A DNA stretch of 64,000 bases from NCBI GenBank assembly GCA_016713985.1, contig JADJOD010000002.1:1-64000 (forward strand). The letters are read 5' to 3'. The notes under the pieces are model-generated. The model saw only the letters and a list, made by a program, of their open reading frames with translations, had not been told where the DNA came from and did not search any database. This document shows positions 18,429-27,361 of this stretch, piece by piece; positions within the stretch are counted from its first letter, which is position 1; the number at the start of each line of letters is the position of its first letter. The stretch comes from Lewinellaceae bacterium (GTDB lineage: Bacteria > Bacteroidota > Bacteroidia > Chitinophagales > Saprospiraceae). The position numbers and the translations under genes were made by a program.

Positions 18429-18502
18429 AACAGATCATTTTTTTGCCGTTTTATGGTCGGCGATATTGTAGCGGCGGTTTTGCAAATCCACCGCCGCAAA
18501 CG

Positions 18503-20179
18503 CTACAAATTCCCTTTCTTCATCTCATTCACCGCATAATCTGCCGCCCGCGCCGTCAGGGCCATAAAGGTCAGCGAAGGATTTACACAGGAAATAGACG
18601 TCATGCAAGAGCCGTCCGTGACAAACACGTTGGGTACATCGTGCATCTGGTTCCAGCGGTTGAGTACGGAGGTTTTGGGATCGTTGCCCATACGCGCGGT
18701 GCCCATTTCGTGGATGGCCATGCCGGGGAAAGAGCCGCGATCGTTGGTTTCCACGTTTTTTACACCGGCGGCCTCCAGCATTTCGGCGGCGTCGTTGATC
18801 ATGTCCTTGCGCATCTTGTTTTCATTCTCCTTCAGTTCGCAGTCGATGGCAAGCACATACTGGCCCCATTTGTCTTTTTTTGTTTTGTCGAGTGTTACTT
18901 TGTTGTCGTAGTAGGGCAGCATTTCGCCGAAACCGCCCAGGCCAATGCTCCATTGTCCGGGTTCACACAGTGCTTCTTTGAAGTCGGCGCCGATGCTGAG
19001 TTCAGCCACTTCACGCTGCCAGCTTTCCCGGTTGGCGCCCCCCTGATAGCCGAAGCCGCGCAGGTAGTCGCGCTTGTCGCCAAACAGGTTGCGGTACCGG
19101 GGCACGTAAATGCCGTTGGCGCGGCGCCCGAAGACGGTTTTATCCTCGTAACCTTCCACTTTACCACCGGCGCCACAGCGGAAATGGTGGTCCATCAGGT
19201 TGTGGCCGAGTTGTCCGCTCGAATTGCCAAGGCCATCGGGCAATCCGCCCATTTCGATGGAGTTGAGCAGGAGTTGGGTGGAGCCGAGAGTGGAACCGCA
19301 AACAAAGATTATTTTCGCCTCATATTCAATGGTTTGCATCGTTTCAGCGTCGATCACCAGCACCCCTTTCGCGCGTTTTTTATCCTTGTCGTAAAGAATC
19401 TGGTTGACAATGGAAAAAGGGCGCAACGTGAGGTTTCCGGTAGCCACGGCGGCGGGCAAAGTTGCCGATTGGGTGCTGAAATAGGCGCCGAACGGGCATC
19501 CGCGGCTGCACAGATTGCGGTATTGGCAACTGCCGCGGCCGTTGATGGATTCGGTCAGGTTGGCTACGCGGCCGATGATCATACGCCGGTGCTCGTATTT
19601 CGCCTTTATCCGGGCCGCCACGTCTTTTTCGACGATATTCAATTCCATCGGAGGCAGGAATTTGCCGTCGGGCAGTTGTGGCAAACCATCCAGCGAGCCG
19701 CTGATACCGGCGAAGGTTTCCACATAGTCGTACCAGGGCGCGATGTCTTTATACCGGATCGGCCAGTCGATGGCGATACCCTCTTTGGCATTGGCTTCGA
19801 AGTCAAAATCGCTCCAGCGGTAACTCTGACGCCCCCACATCAGCGATTTGCCGCCGACGTGAAAGCCCCGGTACCAATCGAACCGTTTCACCTCGGTATA
19901 CGGGCATTCGAGGTCGTTGACCCACCAGTCGGGTTTGAATTCGTTGTACGGGTAGTCGCGTTTTTGCACGGGGTGCGTGGCTTTCATTTCATTGGTGAGC
20001 CGGCCGCGGTGCGGAAATTCCCAGGTTTTTTTTGTCGCTGTGTCGTAGTCGGTGACGTGTTTCACGTCCTTGCCGCGTTCGAGCATGATGGTTTTGAGGC
20101 CTTTTTCGGTGAGTTCTTTTGCCGCCCAGCCGCCGGCAATGCCGGAGCCGATGACAATTGCATCGTATTTTTCTGCCAT
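18503..20179 (-). CDS. GMC-family FAD-dependent oxidoreductase
   Basis: 558 residues; start at 20179 (MAEKYD) because the Rossmann fold begins there. The FAD-binding GSGIAGG lies at residues 11-17, followed by KTIMLERGK. Cysteine-rich CQYRNLCSRGCPFGAYFS and C-terminal IHEMGTARMGNDP and VFVTDGSCMTS...NPSLTFMALTARAADY match the large subunit of gluconate 2-dehydrogenase and fructose/glucose dehydrogenases. No TAT signal is visible on this subunit; export with the TAT-bearing subunit 3 is the usual arrangement. The substrate is unknown. Confidence 0.9.
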   Translation of the reverse strand: MAEKYDAIVIGSGIAGGWAAKELTEKGLKTIMLERGKDVKHVTDYDTATKKTWEFPHRGRLTNEMKATHPVQKRDYPYNEFKPDWWVNDLECPYTEVKRFDWYRGFHVGGKSLMWGRQSYRWSDFDFEANAKEGIAIDWPIRYKDIAPWYDYVETFAGISGSLDGLPQLPDGKFLPPMELNIVEKDVAARIKAKYEHRRMIIGRVANLTESINGRGSCQYRNLCSRGCPFGAYFSTQSATLPAAVATGNLTLRPFSIVNQILYDKDKKRAKGVLVIDAETMQTIEYEAKIIFVCGSTLGSTQLLLNSIEMGGLPDGLGNSSGQLGHNLMDHHFRCGAGGKVEGYEDKTVFGRRANGIYVPRYRNLFGDKRDYLRGFGYQGGANRESWQREVAELSIGADFKEALCEPGQWSIGLGGFGEMLPYYDNKVTLDKTKKDKWGQYVLAIDCELKENENKMRKDMINDAAEMLEAAGVKNVETNDRGSFPGMAIHEMGTARMGNDPKTSVLNRWNQMHDVPNVFVTDGSCMTSISCVNPSLTFMALTARAADYAVNEMKKGNL

Positions 20180-20310
20180 GATCTGCTTAATGGTGTGCAA
20201 AGAATTGTTCGGCCCAAAGGTGGTATTTACCAAACAAATTTAGTGGGGTTGCCTGCAAAAAAAAATCTTAAATATTTTGAGAAGCCCCAAATGGCGAATC
20301 ACCGCTTTTT

Positions 20311-20880
20311 TCAAAAACAAGATGCAGGAAAAGAAAAACTCTGATCGGGCGAACCATCTCCGTCATTTTGCCCCGGGAAAAAACAATCGGGCAAATTCTG
20401 GGTCGGAAAATTGCCGGCGCCGCATTGGAAAGAACAAGCTTTTCCGGTATAGGTCTTTTTTTGGCCGTCAGTGAACTCCACTTTTACTTCGTAATTAAAA
20501 CTGCCGTAGTAAGCTGTACCGTCCGGTTTTTTCCAAGCCAGGCTGCATTGGCCAAACTCGGCGGGAAGTGGCTCACCTCGTGCAATACTTCTCCAGTTTC
20601 GGACGTCAGCCGAAACTGTTCGATCTGTAATACGCCGTCATTGCCGAATATCAGAAAAAATTATCCACGTCAGTGCCACCGGATATATCCGGGCGAAAAT
20701 ATTCGGAAGGTAAATCCTGCCCACAGTCGTATTGCTGTCTGCGGGAGTCAGAAGTGTTACTTCATCGGCCACCGGCGCCGTGCCGCAACAGTTATCATAA
20801 GTACCGGGGTTGTTCTTTTTTTCGCAGGCAAACGTGGAGCCGAACAGGAGGGCTGCAATCAGGAAATGCAACTTTTTCAT
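20311..20880 (-). CDS. Short lipoprotein with a CHU_C-like (gliding motility C-terminal) domain, frameshifted
   Basis: About 190 residues. Lipobox STFACEKK with Cys19. After three single-base repairs (near 20692, 20660 in a T/A run, and 20530 in an A run) the mature protein reads GRIYLPNIFSPDISGG, DNFFLIFGNDGVLQIEQFRL, GEVLHEVSHFPPS, AAWLGKKPDGTAYYG, FNYEVKVEFTDGQKKTYTG. That is the order of CHU_C domains (VPNxFSPN, IxxFxIFDRWGE, GWDG, YVY..EVxFxDG). In most proteins this domain is the C-terminal type IX export tag of very large proteins; here it is the whole body of a small lipoprotein, followed by a cysteine-containing tail (CSFQCGAGNF, LPDC). Confidence 0.6.
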
Positions 20881-20924
20881 AGGCAATCATTTAGCGGGTG
20901 AATTTATGCCCTGAAAGTACCTGC

Positions 20925-21841
20925 TTATACGTCGCAAATGTCGATGGAACTACTAAGCGACGCCAGTTTGTTAGCAGCCGTCGGAATAAACTCCTGCGCC
21001 ACATAGTCATTAAAGCCGGTTGCGAGAATTGCCCGCATGATGGCCGGATAATACAGTTCCTGCGTTTCGTCGATCTCGTGGCGGCCCGGCACGCCGGCGG
21101 TGTGGTAGTGGCCGATATACGCGTGATTGTCGCGGATCGTGCGGATCACGTCGCCTTCGTCGATCTGCATGTGGTAAATGTCGTAGAGCAATTTGAAGTT
21201 GGGGAGCCGATACGTTTGCATAATTCGACACCCCAGGGTGTTTTGTCGCACATATAATCTTTGTGATCGATCTTCGAGTTGAGCAATTCCGTCTGGATCA
21301 TGACGCCGTTTTTTTCCGCCAGCGGCATGATTTTTTTCCGCCCTTCCGCGCAATTTTTCAGGCCGGTTTCCTCGTCCATGCCCCGGCGGTTGCCGCTGAA
21401 ACAAATGAGGTTTTTATAACCCGCTTGTGCCACCAGCGGGATCATTTCCGTATAATTTTTGACGAGTTGGGCGTGAAATTTCGGATCGTTCCAGCCATCC
21501 ACCAGGTTGATTTCCGCGCCGTTACACATGGATGAGTCCAATCCGTGCGCCTTGAGTACCGCCCAGTCTTTGGGTCCCACAAGGTCGATAGCGGAGATGC
21601 CGATCTGTTTGACAAACTTGCAAAATTCGTCGAGTGGAACATCGTTGAAACACCATCGGCAAACCGAATGCCGGATGTTGCCTTTGCGCACCACAGGCAT
21701 GGTATCTGAGTTTTGAAGTTGACGATCTGGAAATGTTTTATCCTGATTTTCAGTCATTTCTGCAAAAGCAAGACCGGGCGAGGTGGTGAGGGCCACGGCT
21801 CCTGCCAACATGGTTTTAATGGCGCGGCGACGATTGGGCAT
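20925..21841 (-). CDS. Hydroxypyruvate isomerase-like TIM-barrel protein, frameshifted
   Basis: About 305 residues. MPNRRRAIKTMLAGAVAL is a twin-arginine-like signal with a hydrophobic stretch ending ...LAFA; start at 21841. The body follows the Hyi/xylose-isomerase-like barrel: RHSVCRWCFNDVPLDEFCKFVKQIG, NLVDGWNDPKFHAQL, NLICFSGNRRGMD, IQTELLNSKIDHKDYMCD, then LLYDIYHMQIDEGD, HAYIGHYHTAGVPGRHE, ELYYPAIM. One C is missing from a CCCC run near 21212 between WGVELCKRIGSP and NFKLLYD. The usual reaction is hydroxypyruvate to tartronate semialdehyde; export of such proteins is common in Bacteroidota, with an unclear substrate. Confidence 0.85.
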
Positions 21842-21955
21842 AGGTAACATGTTTATCAGATGAACGATTTACTCGTGAAGGTGCGGTAAAATGGAGAAAT
21901 GCCAACATATCCGGGAAAAATTTTTCTAACGGCAATCGGGGTTTCCTCCCTTTTT

Positions 21956-22594
21956 TCATTCGGCCATTCCCCGTAAAATGACCTCCCGGATATTGGGGTA
22001 CACAACCGGGTCGCCTTGCAACCAGGAAGCAGGGTTCACCCATCGAATTTCTTCAATATCTTCTTCCGTTTGAGGCACAACGCCGGTATCTTCGGCAACC
22101 ATCCGGTACCACCAGGTTTTTTTCAAAATACGGTCGTTTTTTTGCCGGTAAGTGTGGAAGGTGTGGACCAGAAACGGCCCCAAAGTGAGTTGCGACAAAC
22201 CGGTTTCTTCCTGTACTTCACGTATTGCGGCTTGTTCGGGAGTTTCTCCGGGATCAATTTTCCCTTTCGGCATATCCCAGGAGCCTCGCCGGTAAAACAC
22301 CAGCAGTTCGTTGTTTTTATTCCGGACCAATCCGCCGGCGGCTTCCAGCACCGTGAAACAGGCCTGAAAATCGGCCCACAAATCCTCCACCTTTTCAGAA
22401 TAAAGGACAACTGTTTTGATTTCCCGGTTTTTTTCCAGCAAATCGACGTATTGTTTCAGCATCTTTTTTTTGCCCGGATACGGGGCTACGTAGGTGGTTT
22501 TGCCGGCTTGCACCCCCAATTCTTTTGCTCCGGAAGTGCTTGTGAGAAAAAGCGGCGTTCCGTTGATGTATATTTTATACTTTTGCTGCCCCAT
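21956..22594 (-). CDS. NUDIX hydrolase
   Basis: 212 residues; start at 22594 (MGQQKYKIYINGTPL), since the residues upstream lie in the divergent promoter region. The complete NUDIX box GKIDPGETPEQAAIREVQEETGL lies at residues 111-133, with VRNKNNELLVFYRRGSWDMPKG before it. An extra N-terminal domain of about 85 residues precedes the box, typical of a Bacteroidota subgroup. The substrate, a nucleoside diphosphate derivative by family rule, is not predictable. It is divergent from pyrE with 92 bases between the starts. Confidence 0.9.
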   Translation of the reverse strand: MGQQKYKIYINGTPLFLTSTSGAKELGVQAGKTTYVAPYPGKKKMLKQYVDLLEKNREIKTVVLYSEKVEDLWADFQACFTVLEAAGGLVRNKNNELLVFYRRGSWDMPKGKIDPGETPEQAAIREVQEETGLSQLTLGPFLVHTFHTYRQKNDRILKKTWWYRMVAEDTGVVPQTEEDIEEIRWVNPASWLQGDPVVYPNIREVILRGMAE

Positions 22595-22686
22595 AGAAGT
22601 ACTTTTTGCTGCGAAAGTAGCTGCATTCCCGGACTTGGCCAATTCTTCGGATTTTCCCGGTCTTATTGTAAACCTTAACGTCACCA

Positions 22687-23321
22687 ATGGATATTGCCGC
22701 CGAAGTAGCCCGCAATTTATTGGAAATCAACGCTGTAAAACTAAGTCCTAACGAACCGTTCACCTGGGCCTCTGGTATACTCTCCCCCATTTATTGTGAC
22801 AACAGAGTGGCGTTATCTCATCCATCCACACGTTCATTTATTAAAAACTGTCTGGCTGCCGTCTCCCGTTCCTTTGGCGGGTTCGATGTGGTTGCAGGTG
22901 TGGCCACCGCCGGAATTCCACACGGGACATTGTTGGCGGATGTTTTGGAAAACCGTTTATTTACGTCCGGAACAGCGCGAAAGATCACGGAAGACGCAAT
23001 CAGATCGAAGGAGAACTTCATGCGGGGCAACGGGTATTGGTCGTCGAAGACCTGATCAGTACGGGCGGCAGTTGCCTTCAGGCGGTTGATACGTTGCGTG
23101 AAGCAGGAGCTGTTGTAGTCGGAGTATTGGCGATCTTTCAGTATGGTTTTGAAAAAGCGAAAATTGCTTTTTCTGAAAAAAACATTGAATTCCAGACACT
23201 TACAGATTACGACACCCTCGTGCAGGAGGCCGCAAATATCGGTTACATCGATACCGGAGATTTAATAACATTAAAAAAATGGCGCGAAAACCCGGATGGC
23301 TGGGGCGCATTGTATGCATAA
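22687..23321 (+). CDS. pyrE: Orotate phosphoribosyltransferase, frameshifted
   Basis: About 211 residues. Converts orotate and PRPP to OMP in pyrimidine synthesis. Seen: NEPFTWASGILSPIYCDNR at the N-terminus, DVVAGVATAGIPHGTLLAD, then after a one-base loss near 22954 (AACCGTTT) FIYVRNSAKDHGRRNQIEG and the PRPP loop VLVVEDLISTGGS. The lost base is most likely a C. The M42 peptidase gene starts 12 bases behind its stop, so the two are probably co-transcribed. Confidence 0.93.
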
Positions 23322-23333
23322 AGGTTTAATCAG

Positions 23334-24428
23334 ATGCACGTTATTACACCAAATTCTGAAATTTTCCTTCGGCAATATCTCAACAATGCCAGCCCTACCG
23401 GTTTTGAATGGTCGGGGCAAAAATTGTGGCTGGAATACCTTCAGCCATATATTGACGACTGGAAACTCGACAATTACGGCACCGCTTACGGAATTATCAA
23501 TCCCGGCCAGCAATACAAAGTAGTGATCGAAGGTCACGCCGACGAAATCTCCTGGTTTGTCAATTACATCACCGACGACGGTTTTCTCCACGTGATCCGC
23601 AACGGCGGCAGCGATTTTCAGATCGCGCCTTCCATGCGCGTATGGGTACACCTGCGCAAGGGGGCAAAGTGCCCGGCCTGTTCGGCTGGCCCGCCATTCA
23701 CACCCGGACGGACAAAGACTCCAGTCTTGCACCGGCGCTCGACAATATTACACTATCGACGTAGGCGCCAAAGACCGCGAGGAGGTGCTGAAAATGGGTA
23801 TTCACGTCAGTTGTGTGGTTACTTTCAAGCCGAATTCGAAATCCTCAACGACCGCTTTTATGTAGGCAGGGCCTTAGACAACAGGATCGGCGGATTTTGT
23901 ATCGCGGAAGTGGCGAGGTTACTGAAAGAGAACAACATACAATTACCGTTTACGCTGTATGTGGTCAATTCGGTACAGGAAGAAGTGGGCCTGCGCGGCG
24001 CTGAAATGGTCACCGACTCCATTCGGCCCGACCTGGCGATCGTGACCGACGTCACACACGACACCCATACGCCGATGATCAGCATGAAAAAACACGGCGA
24101 CGTGCGATGTGGTAACGGCCCCTCGGTCACCTACGCTCCGGCGGTACACCAGAAACTGCTCGATCTCATTATAAGCTCCGCAGAAAAAAACGACATTCCG
24201 TTTCAGCGTGAAGCCGCCAGCCGGGTGACCGGCACCGATACGGACGCGTTTGCGTATTCCAACGGCGGCGTACCTTCCGCACTCATCTCGCTCCCGCTGC
24301 GGTATATGCACACCACCGTGGAAATGGCGCACAAAGACGATGTGAACAACCTGATCCGCCTGATTTACGAATCCCTGCAAAAGATCGAAAGCGGGCACGA
24401 TTTCAGGTATTTTTCCAGGATCGGGTGA
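23334..24428 (+). CDS. M42 family metallopeptidase, frameshifted inside
   Basis: About 366 residues. Metal-dependent aminopeptidase fold. Ligands visible: VIEGHADEISW (first His/Asp), VGRALDNRIGG (bridging Asp), VQEEVGLRGAE (catalytic Glu pair), DVTHDTHTP (Asp) and YMHTTVEMAHKDD (last His). Between about 23663 and 23830 the frame is lost by three single-base deletions (a G run near 23663, near 23753, a T run near 23827) that sum to three, so the overall frame stays open while the middle of the protein reads as nonsense. The corrected middle contains GKVPGLFGWPAIH and VGAKDREEVLKMGIH, both family blocks. Confidence 0.88.
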   Translation: MHVITPNSEIFLRQYLNNASPTGFEWSGQKLWLEYLQPYIDDWKLDNYGTAYGIINPGQQYKVVIEGHADEISWFVNYITDDGFLHVIRNGGSDFQIAPSMRVWVHLRKGAKCPACSAGPPFTPGRTKTPVLHRRSTILHYRRRRQRPRGGAENGYSRQLCGYFQAEFEILNDRFYVGRALDNRIGGFCIAEVARLLKENNIQLPFTLYVVNSVQEEVGLRGAEMVTDSIRPDLAIVTDVTHDTHTPMISMKKHGDVRCGNGPSVTYAPAVHQKLLDLIISSAEKNDIPFQREAASRVTGTDTDAFAYSNGGVPSALISLPLRYMHTTVEMAHKDDVNNLIRLIYESLQKIESGHDFRYFSRIG

Positions 24429-24523
24429 AGAAAATGAGGTAATAATTTTTGCATTCCCGGGATTTATACATCTTTGTTAAACTTTTAATTCGGCACCGAA
24501 CCGTTTTTTTACTGAACAACCCA

Positions 24524-25381
24524 ATGGAATACGCAGCTTGTCAAGTGTCACTCGCTCCCCTGCGCGCTCATCCTTCCGATAAAAGCGAGATGGTGTCGCA
24601 ACTGCTTTTCGGCGAAACCATGGAAGTGCAGGAATCCAAAGACAATTGGCGTTATGTGATCTGTGCCTGGGACGGTTATGCAGGCTGGGTAGATTCCAAA
24701 CAAATTAAAAGACTGACACCCAGCGAGTTCGACGACTATGCAGAGCAACAAACCGTCAATCTTTCGCTTGTGGAAGGTCTTATGGCGGCCGATCATTTTA
24801 TCCCGCTCACCATGGGCGCCGTACTGCCGCGTTACGACGGCTTGAGGTGCTCACTCGGCGACCAGTCCTTTCAGTTTTCCGGGCCGGTTGTTACACCCGG
24901 GCAACAAAACCTGCGTATCGAATGGGTGGTGAAAGTCGCCCGCCGGTACCTGCACGCACCCTACCTGTGGGGCGGGCGTTCGCCGTTTGGCATTGACTGT
25001 TCGGGCCTGACCCAAATGGTATTCAAAATTGCCGGCATCCGCCTGCTGCGCGACGCCGCACAACAGGTTACGCAGGGCCGTCCGGTAGATTTTATGGAGC
25101 AGTGCCAATCCGGCGACCTCGCATTTTTCGACAACAGCAAAGGCCAGATCACCCACGTGGGTATCATTTTGCCCGATTGTCACGTCATTCACGCCTCCGG
25201 CAAAGTGCGCGTCGACAAACTGGACCATTTCGGCATATTTAACAAGGAGTTGAACCGCTATACCCACCAACTTCGCATCGTCAAACGCCTGTTGCCCGAC
25301 GAGCCGGAGTCGTCACTTTCTTCAGAAAATGAAGCGGTACGGTCGGACGAACTGGCAGGGCAAGGGGCGTTGTTCGGATGA
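24524..25381 (+). CDS. NlpC/P60 peptidase with N-terminal SH3 domain
   Basis: 285 residues; start MEYAACQVSLAPLR at 24524. Residues 1-65 form a bacterial SH3 domain (VSQLLFGETMEVQES, WRYVICAWDGYAGWV). The NlpC/P60 domain holds the catalytic Cys159 in GIDCSGLTQMVF, His211 in ITHVGI and a third polar residue near 223 (HVIHASG). Family members cleave gamma-D-glutamyl-diaminopimelate bonds in wall peptides; with no signal peptide this one resembles cytoplasmic recycling enzymes of the YkfC type. TACATCTTTG near 24468 may be its -7 region. Confidence 0.88.
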   Translation: MEYAACQVSLAPLRAHPSDKSEMVSQLLFGETMEVQESKDNWRYVICAWDGYAGWVDSKQIKRLTPSEFDDYAEQQTVNLSLVEGLMAADHFIPLTMGAVLPRYDGLRCSLGDQSFQFSGPVVTPGQQNLRIEWVVKVARRYLHAPYLWGGRSPFGIDCSGLTQMVFKIAGIRLLRDAAQQVTQGRPVDFMEQCQSGDLAFFDNSKGQITHVGIILPDCHVIHASGKVRVDKLDHFGIFNKELNRYTHQLRIVKRLLPDEPESSLSSENEAVRSDELAGQGALFG

Positions 25382-25442
25382 ATATTTCCAGAACAGGATA
25401 ATGAAAAAACCTCCCTCAGAACTTATTTAGTAACAAAAACGC

Positions 25443-25450
25443 TACCTTTG
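25443..25450 (+). promoter_or_regulatory. TAnnTTTG -7 element two bases before hicA
   Basis: TACCTTTG, identical to the element before the DUF2452 gene, lies two bases from the hicA ATG (25453). This predicts a leaderless toxin mRNA if functional. Confidence 0.5.
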
Positions 25451-25452
25451 CA

Positions 25453-25641
25453 ATGAAAGCATGGGAGTTGATCCGATTACTCGGTAACGCGGGCTGGAGA
25501 GAAGTCAGGCAATCTGGCAGTCACAAAATTTTTCAACACCCGGATTTCACTTTCAACATTATCGTTCCTGAACATGGTAATAAAGACTTGGGTAAAGGAC
25601 TGGTAATGAAAATTCTAAAACAAGCGGGATTGCGCAAATAA
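25453..25641 (+). CDS. hicA: HicA-type toxin
   Basis: 62 residues. Double-stranded RNA-binding fold of the HicA mRNA interferases. The active histidine is seen in QSGSHKIFQHP, with the N-terminal WELIRLLGNAGWREV helix and C-terminal LVMKILKQAGL. The partner hicB starts 11 bases behind the stop. The toxin precedes the antitoxin, as in most HicAB pairs. Confidence 0.9.
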   Translation: MKAWELIRLLGNAGWREVRQSGSHKIFQHPDFTFNIIVPEHGNKDLGKGLVMKILKQAGLRK

Positions 25642-25652
25642 ATTTTATCAAT

Positions 25653-26063
25653 ATGAAACTCCCGGTTATTCTCGAAAAAGGCGAAGCCAGCGAGTGGTTT
25701 GGTTCCGTGGAAGCGCCCGGCACATTTCTCTCCACTGTCGGCTCGTCGGTTCAGGAGATTACTCAAAACCTGAAAATCCTTGTTCAGGATCATTTAGAAC
25801 ACGAGGGCAAGACACAGGTTGCCTGGCAAGGAATACAGGTCAACGACATTGAGTGGGGGAGTACACTTACGATCTCTGGCTTTTTCGAACAATTCAACGT
25901 GTTGAAAATCAATGCTATTGCTGATCTTGCCGGTTTAAATCGCTCGTTAGTACGGCAATATGCTACGGGTGCGAAATCCGCTTCCACAACGCAAGTGCAA
26001 AAAATTCAAAAGGCTGTTCATCAATTGGCACAGTCGCTGTTGCAGGTTTCGGTCGTATCGTGA
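25653..26063 (+). CDS. hicB: HicB-type antitoxin with C-terminal HTH
   Basis: 136 residues. N-terminal HicB fold (MKLPVILEKGEASEWFGSVEAPGTFLSTVG) that blocks the toxin, then a C-terminal helix-turn-helix (INAIADLAGLNRSLVRQYATGAKSAS) expected to bind the operon's own promoter. Next gene queE begins about 23 bases further. Confidence 0.88.
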   Translation: MKLPVILEKGEASEWFGSVEAPGTFLSTVGSSVQEITQNLKILVQDHLEHEGKTQVAWQGIQVNDIEWGSTLTISGFFEQFNVLKINAIADLAGLNRSLVRQYATGAKSASTTQVQKIQKAVHQLAQSLLQVSVVS

Positions 26064-26086
26064 ACCTGCTATCCAAAATTTAACAT

Positions 26087-26836
26087 TTGCCTGTTTCTAA
26101 CAACCAATCGCCTGTTAACCGGGATCAATTCCTGAAACTCGCCCGACTCTCCGGGCGCCCGAAATCTTTTATTCCATTCAGGTGAAGGGAAAGTATCGGC
26201 AGGCCATCCATATTTGTACGTACATCACTTTGCAACCTGCATTGCACCTGGTGCGATACGGATTACACCTGGAACTGGGTGGGCACCCGCTTTCCACACG
26301 TCAACGACACAAAAGCGGCTTATCAAAAATTCGATAAAAAAGTATGGATCGCCCGGTGTTCTGTGTCGGAAGTAGCGGCAATCGTCGCCGGTTTTCCCTG
26401 CAAAAATGTGATTCTGACGGGTGGCGAGCCGATGTTGCAACAAGCGGCATTGATCGAATTAATGAATATACTTTGCTCATTGTCAAATGATTACCATTTC
26501 GAAATTGAAACAAACGGCACCCTCTCCCCCACCCCGGCGTTCGACGTGCTGATGGATCAGTACAACGTGTCGCCGAAACTGGAAAACAGTGGCAATACAC
26601 GCCGGCTGCGAGAAAAACCGGCCGCACTCAGATTTTTTGCACAAAGCCCGAAAGCGAACTTTAAATTTGTGCTGTCTGATGAAAAAGACCTTCCGGAAGT
26701 GCTGGAATTGGCGAACACTTATTCCATAACGCCGGAAAAAATATGGCTCATGCCCGAAGGGAACACCACGAGCGCGCTGGCAAAACGCAGGAAATGGCTG
26801 GTGGAAATCTGTAAAAAATACGGGTTTCACATCTGA
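26087..26836 (+). CDS. queE: 7-carboxy-7-deazaguanine synthase (QueE), frameshifted at the N-terminus
   Basis: About 250 residues. Radical SAM enzyme in queuosine/7-deazaguanine synthesis. Seen: the cluster motif CNLHCTWCDTDYTWNW, VILTGGEPMLQQ, FEIETNGTL, VSPKLENSG, and C-terminal PEKIWLMPEGNT. The first part (RPEIFYSIQGEGKV, HPxIFVRTSL) is scattered over frames between 26150 and 26215 by about three one-base deletions. The start is uncertain: a TTG at 26087 gives a plausible length, and no ATG is present in the right place. No preQ1 riboswitch was recognised upstream. Confidence 0.87.
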
Positions 26837-26937
26837 CCGGCCGCACGTACAAATATGGAAGTGAATGCGTCTGACACTTACCGGAGAAAAAACAAAAACC
26901 ACACAAAATCAACACATTACAACCAATTATTCATACT

Positions 26938-27333
26938 ATGTCAGTCCAACTTGATCAAGTCAAACAAAAAGCCCGCCGCGTATTCCGGATCACCATGTGG
27001 TCGGCGCTTGTAGCAGGCCTGCTTTTCGCCGCCGGATATTATATCTACCGAACCTATACCATCAGTGAAGGCTCCCGCACGGGAATACTTTACAAGGTGT
27101 CCAAAAAAGGAGTCATGTTCAAAACGTATGAGGGGCAATTGTTGCTCGCCGGAAGTGTCATGATGACCCAGCAAAGCACCTGGGATTTTTCCGCACAAAA
27201 TGGCAAAGTGTACGAAGACCTGCAAAAACTGGAAGGGAAAACGATTAAATGTCACTACCGGCAAAAAGTAGATGCCTTTACCTGGCAAGGTGATACGGAT
27301 TACATCGTTTATAAGGTCGAACTGGCGCAATAA
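26938..27333 (+). CDS. Small single-pass membrane protein, unknown function
   Basis: 131 residues. N-terminal basic helix, one membrane segment at residues about 20-38 (MWSALVAGLLFAAGYYIY), and an outside domain with GILYKVSKKGVMFKTYEGQLLLAG and LEGKTIKCHYRQKVDAFTWQGDTDY. Proteins of this shape are widespread in Bacteroidota and are sometimes labelled 6-phosphogluconate dehydrogenase, for which I see no support. Convergent with the transporter gene, 28 bases apart. Confidence 0.75.
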   Translation: MSVQLDQVKQKARRVFRITMWSALVAGLLFAAGYYIYRTYTISEGSRTGILYKVSKKGVMFKTYEGQLLLAGSVMMTQQSTWDFSAQNGKVYEDLQKLEGKTIKCHYRQKVDAFTWQGDTDYIVYKVELAQ

Positions 27334-27361
27334 CCGCTCAGGAACGAGCCGAAAAACCACC

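Noticed and set aside
18443..20344. A 633-residue plus-strand reading frame
   Set aside because: It is the antisense shadow of the well-conserved GMC oxidoreductase; its translation has no recognisable domain.
25443..26063. HicAB as part of a mobile island
   Set aside because: No integrase, transposase, direct repeats or composition change around it; it sits between ordinary chromosomal genes.
26930..27333. 6-phosphogluconate dehydrogenase label for the small membrane protein
   Set aside because: 131 residues with one membrane helix and no Rossmann fold; the common database label is not supported by the sequence.
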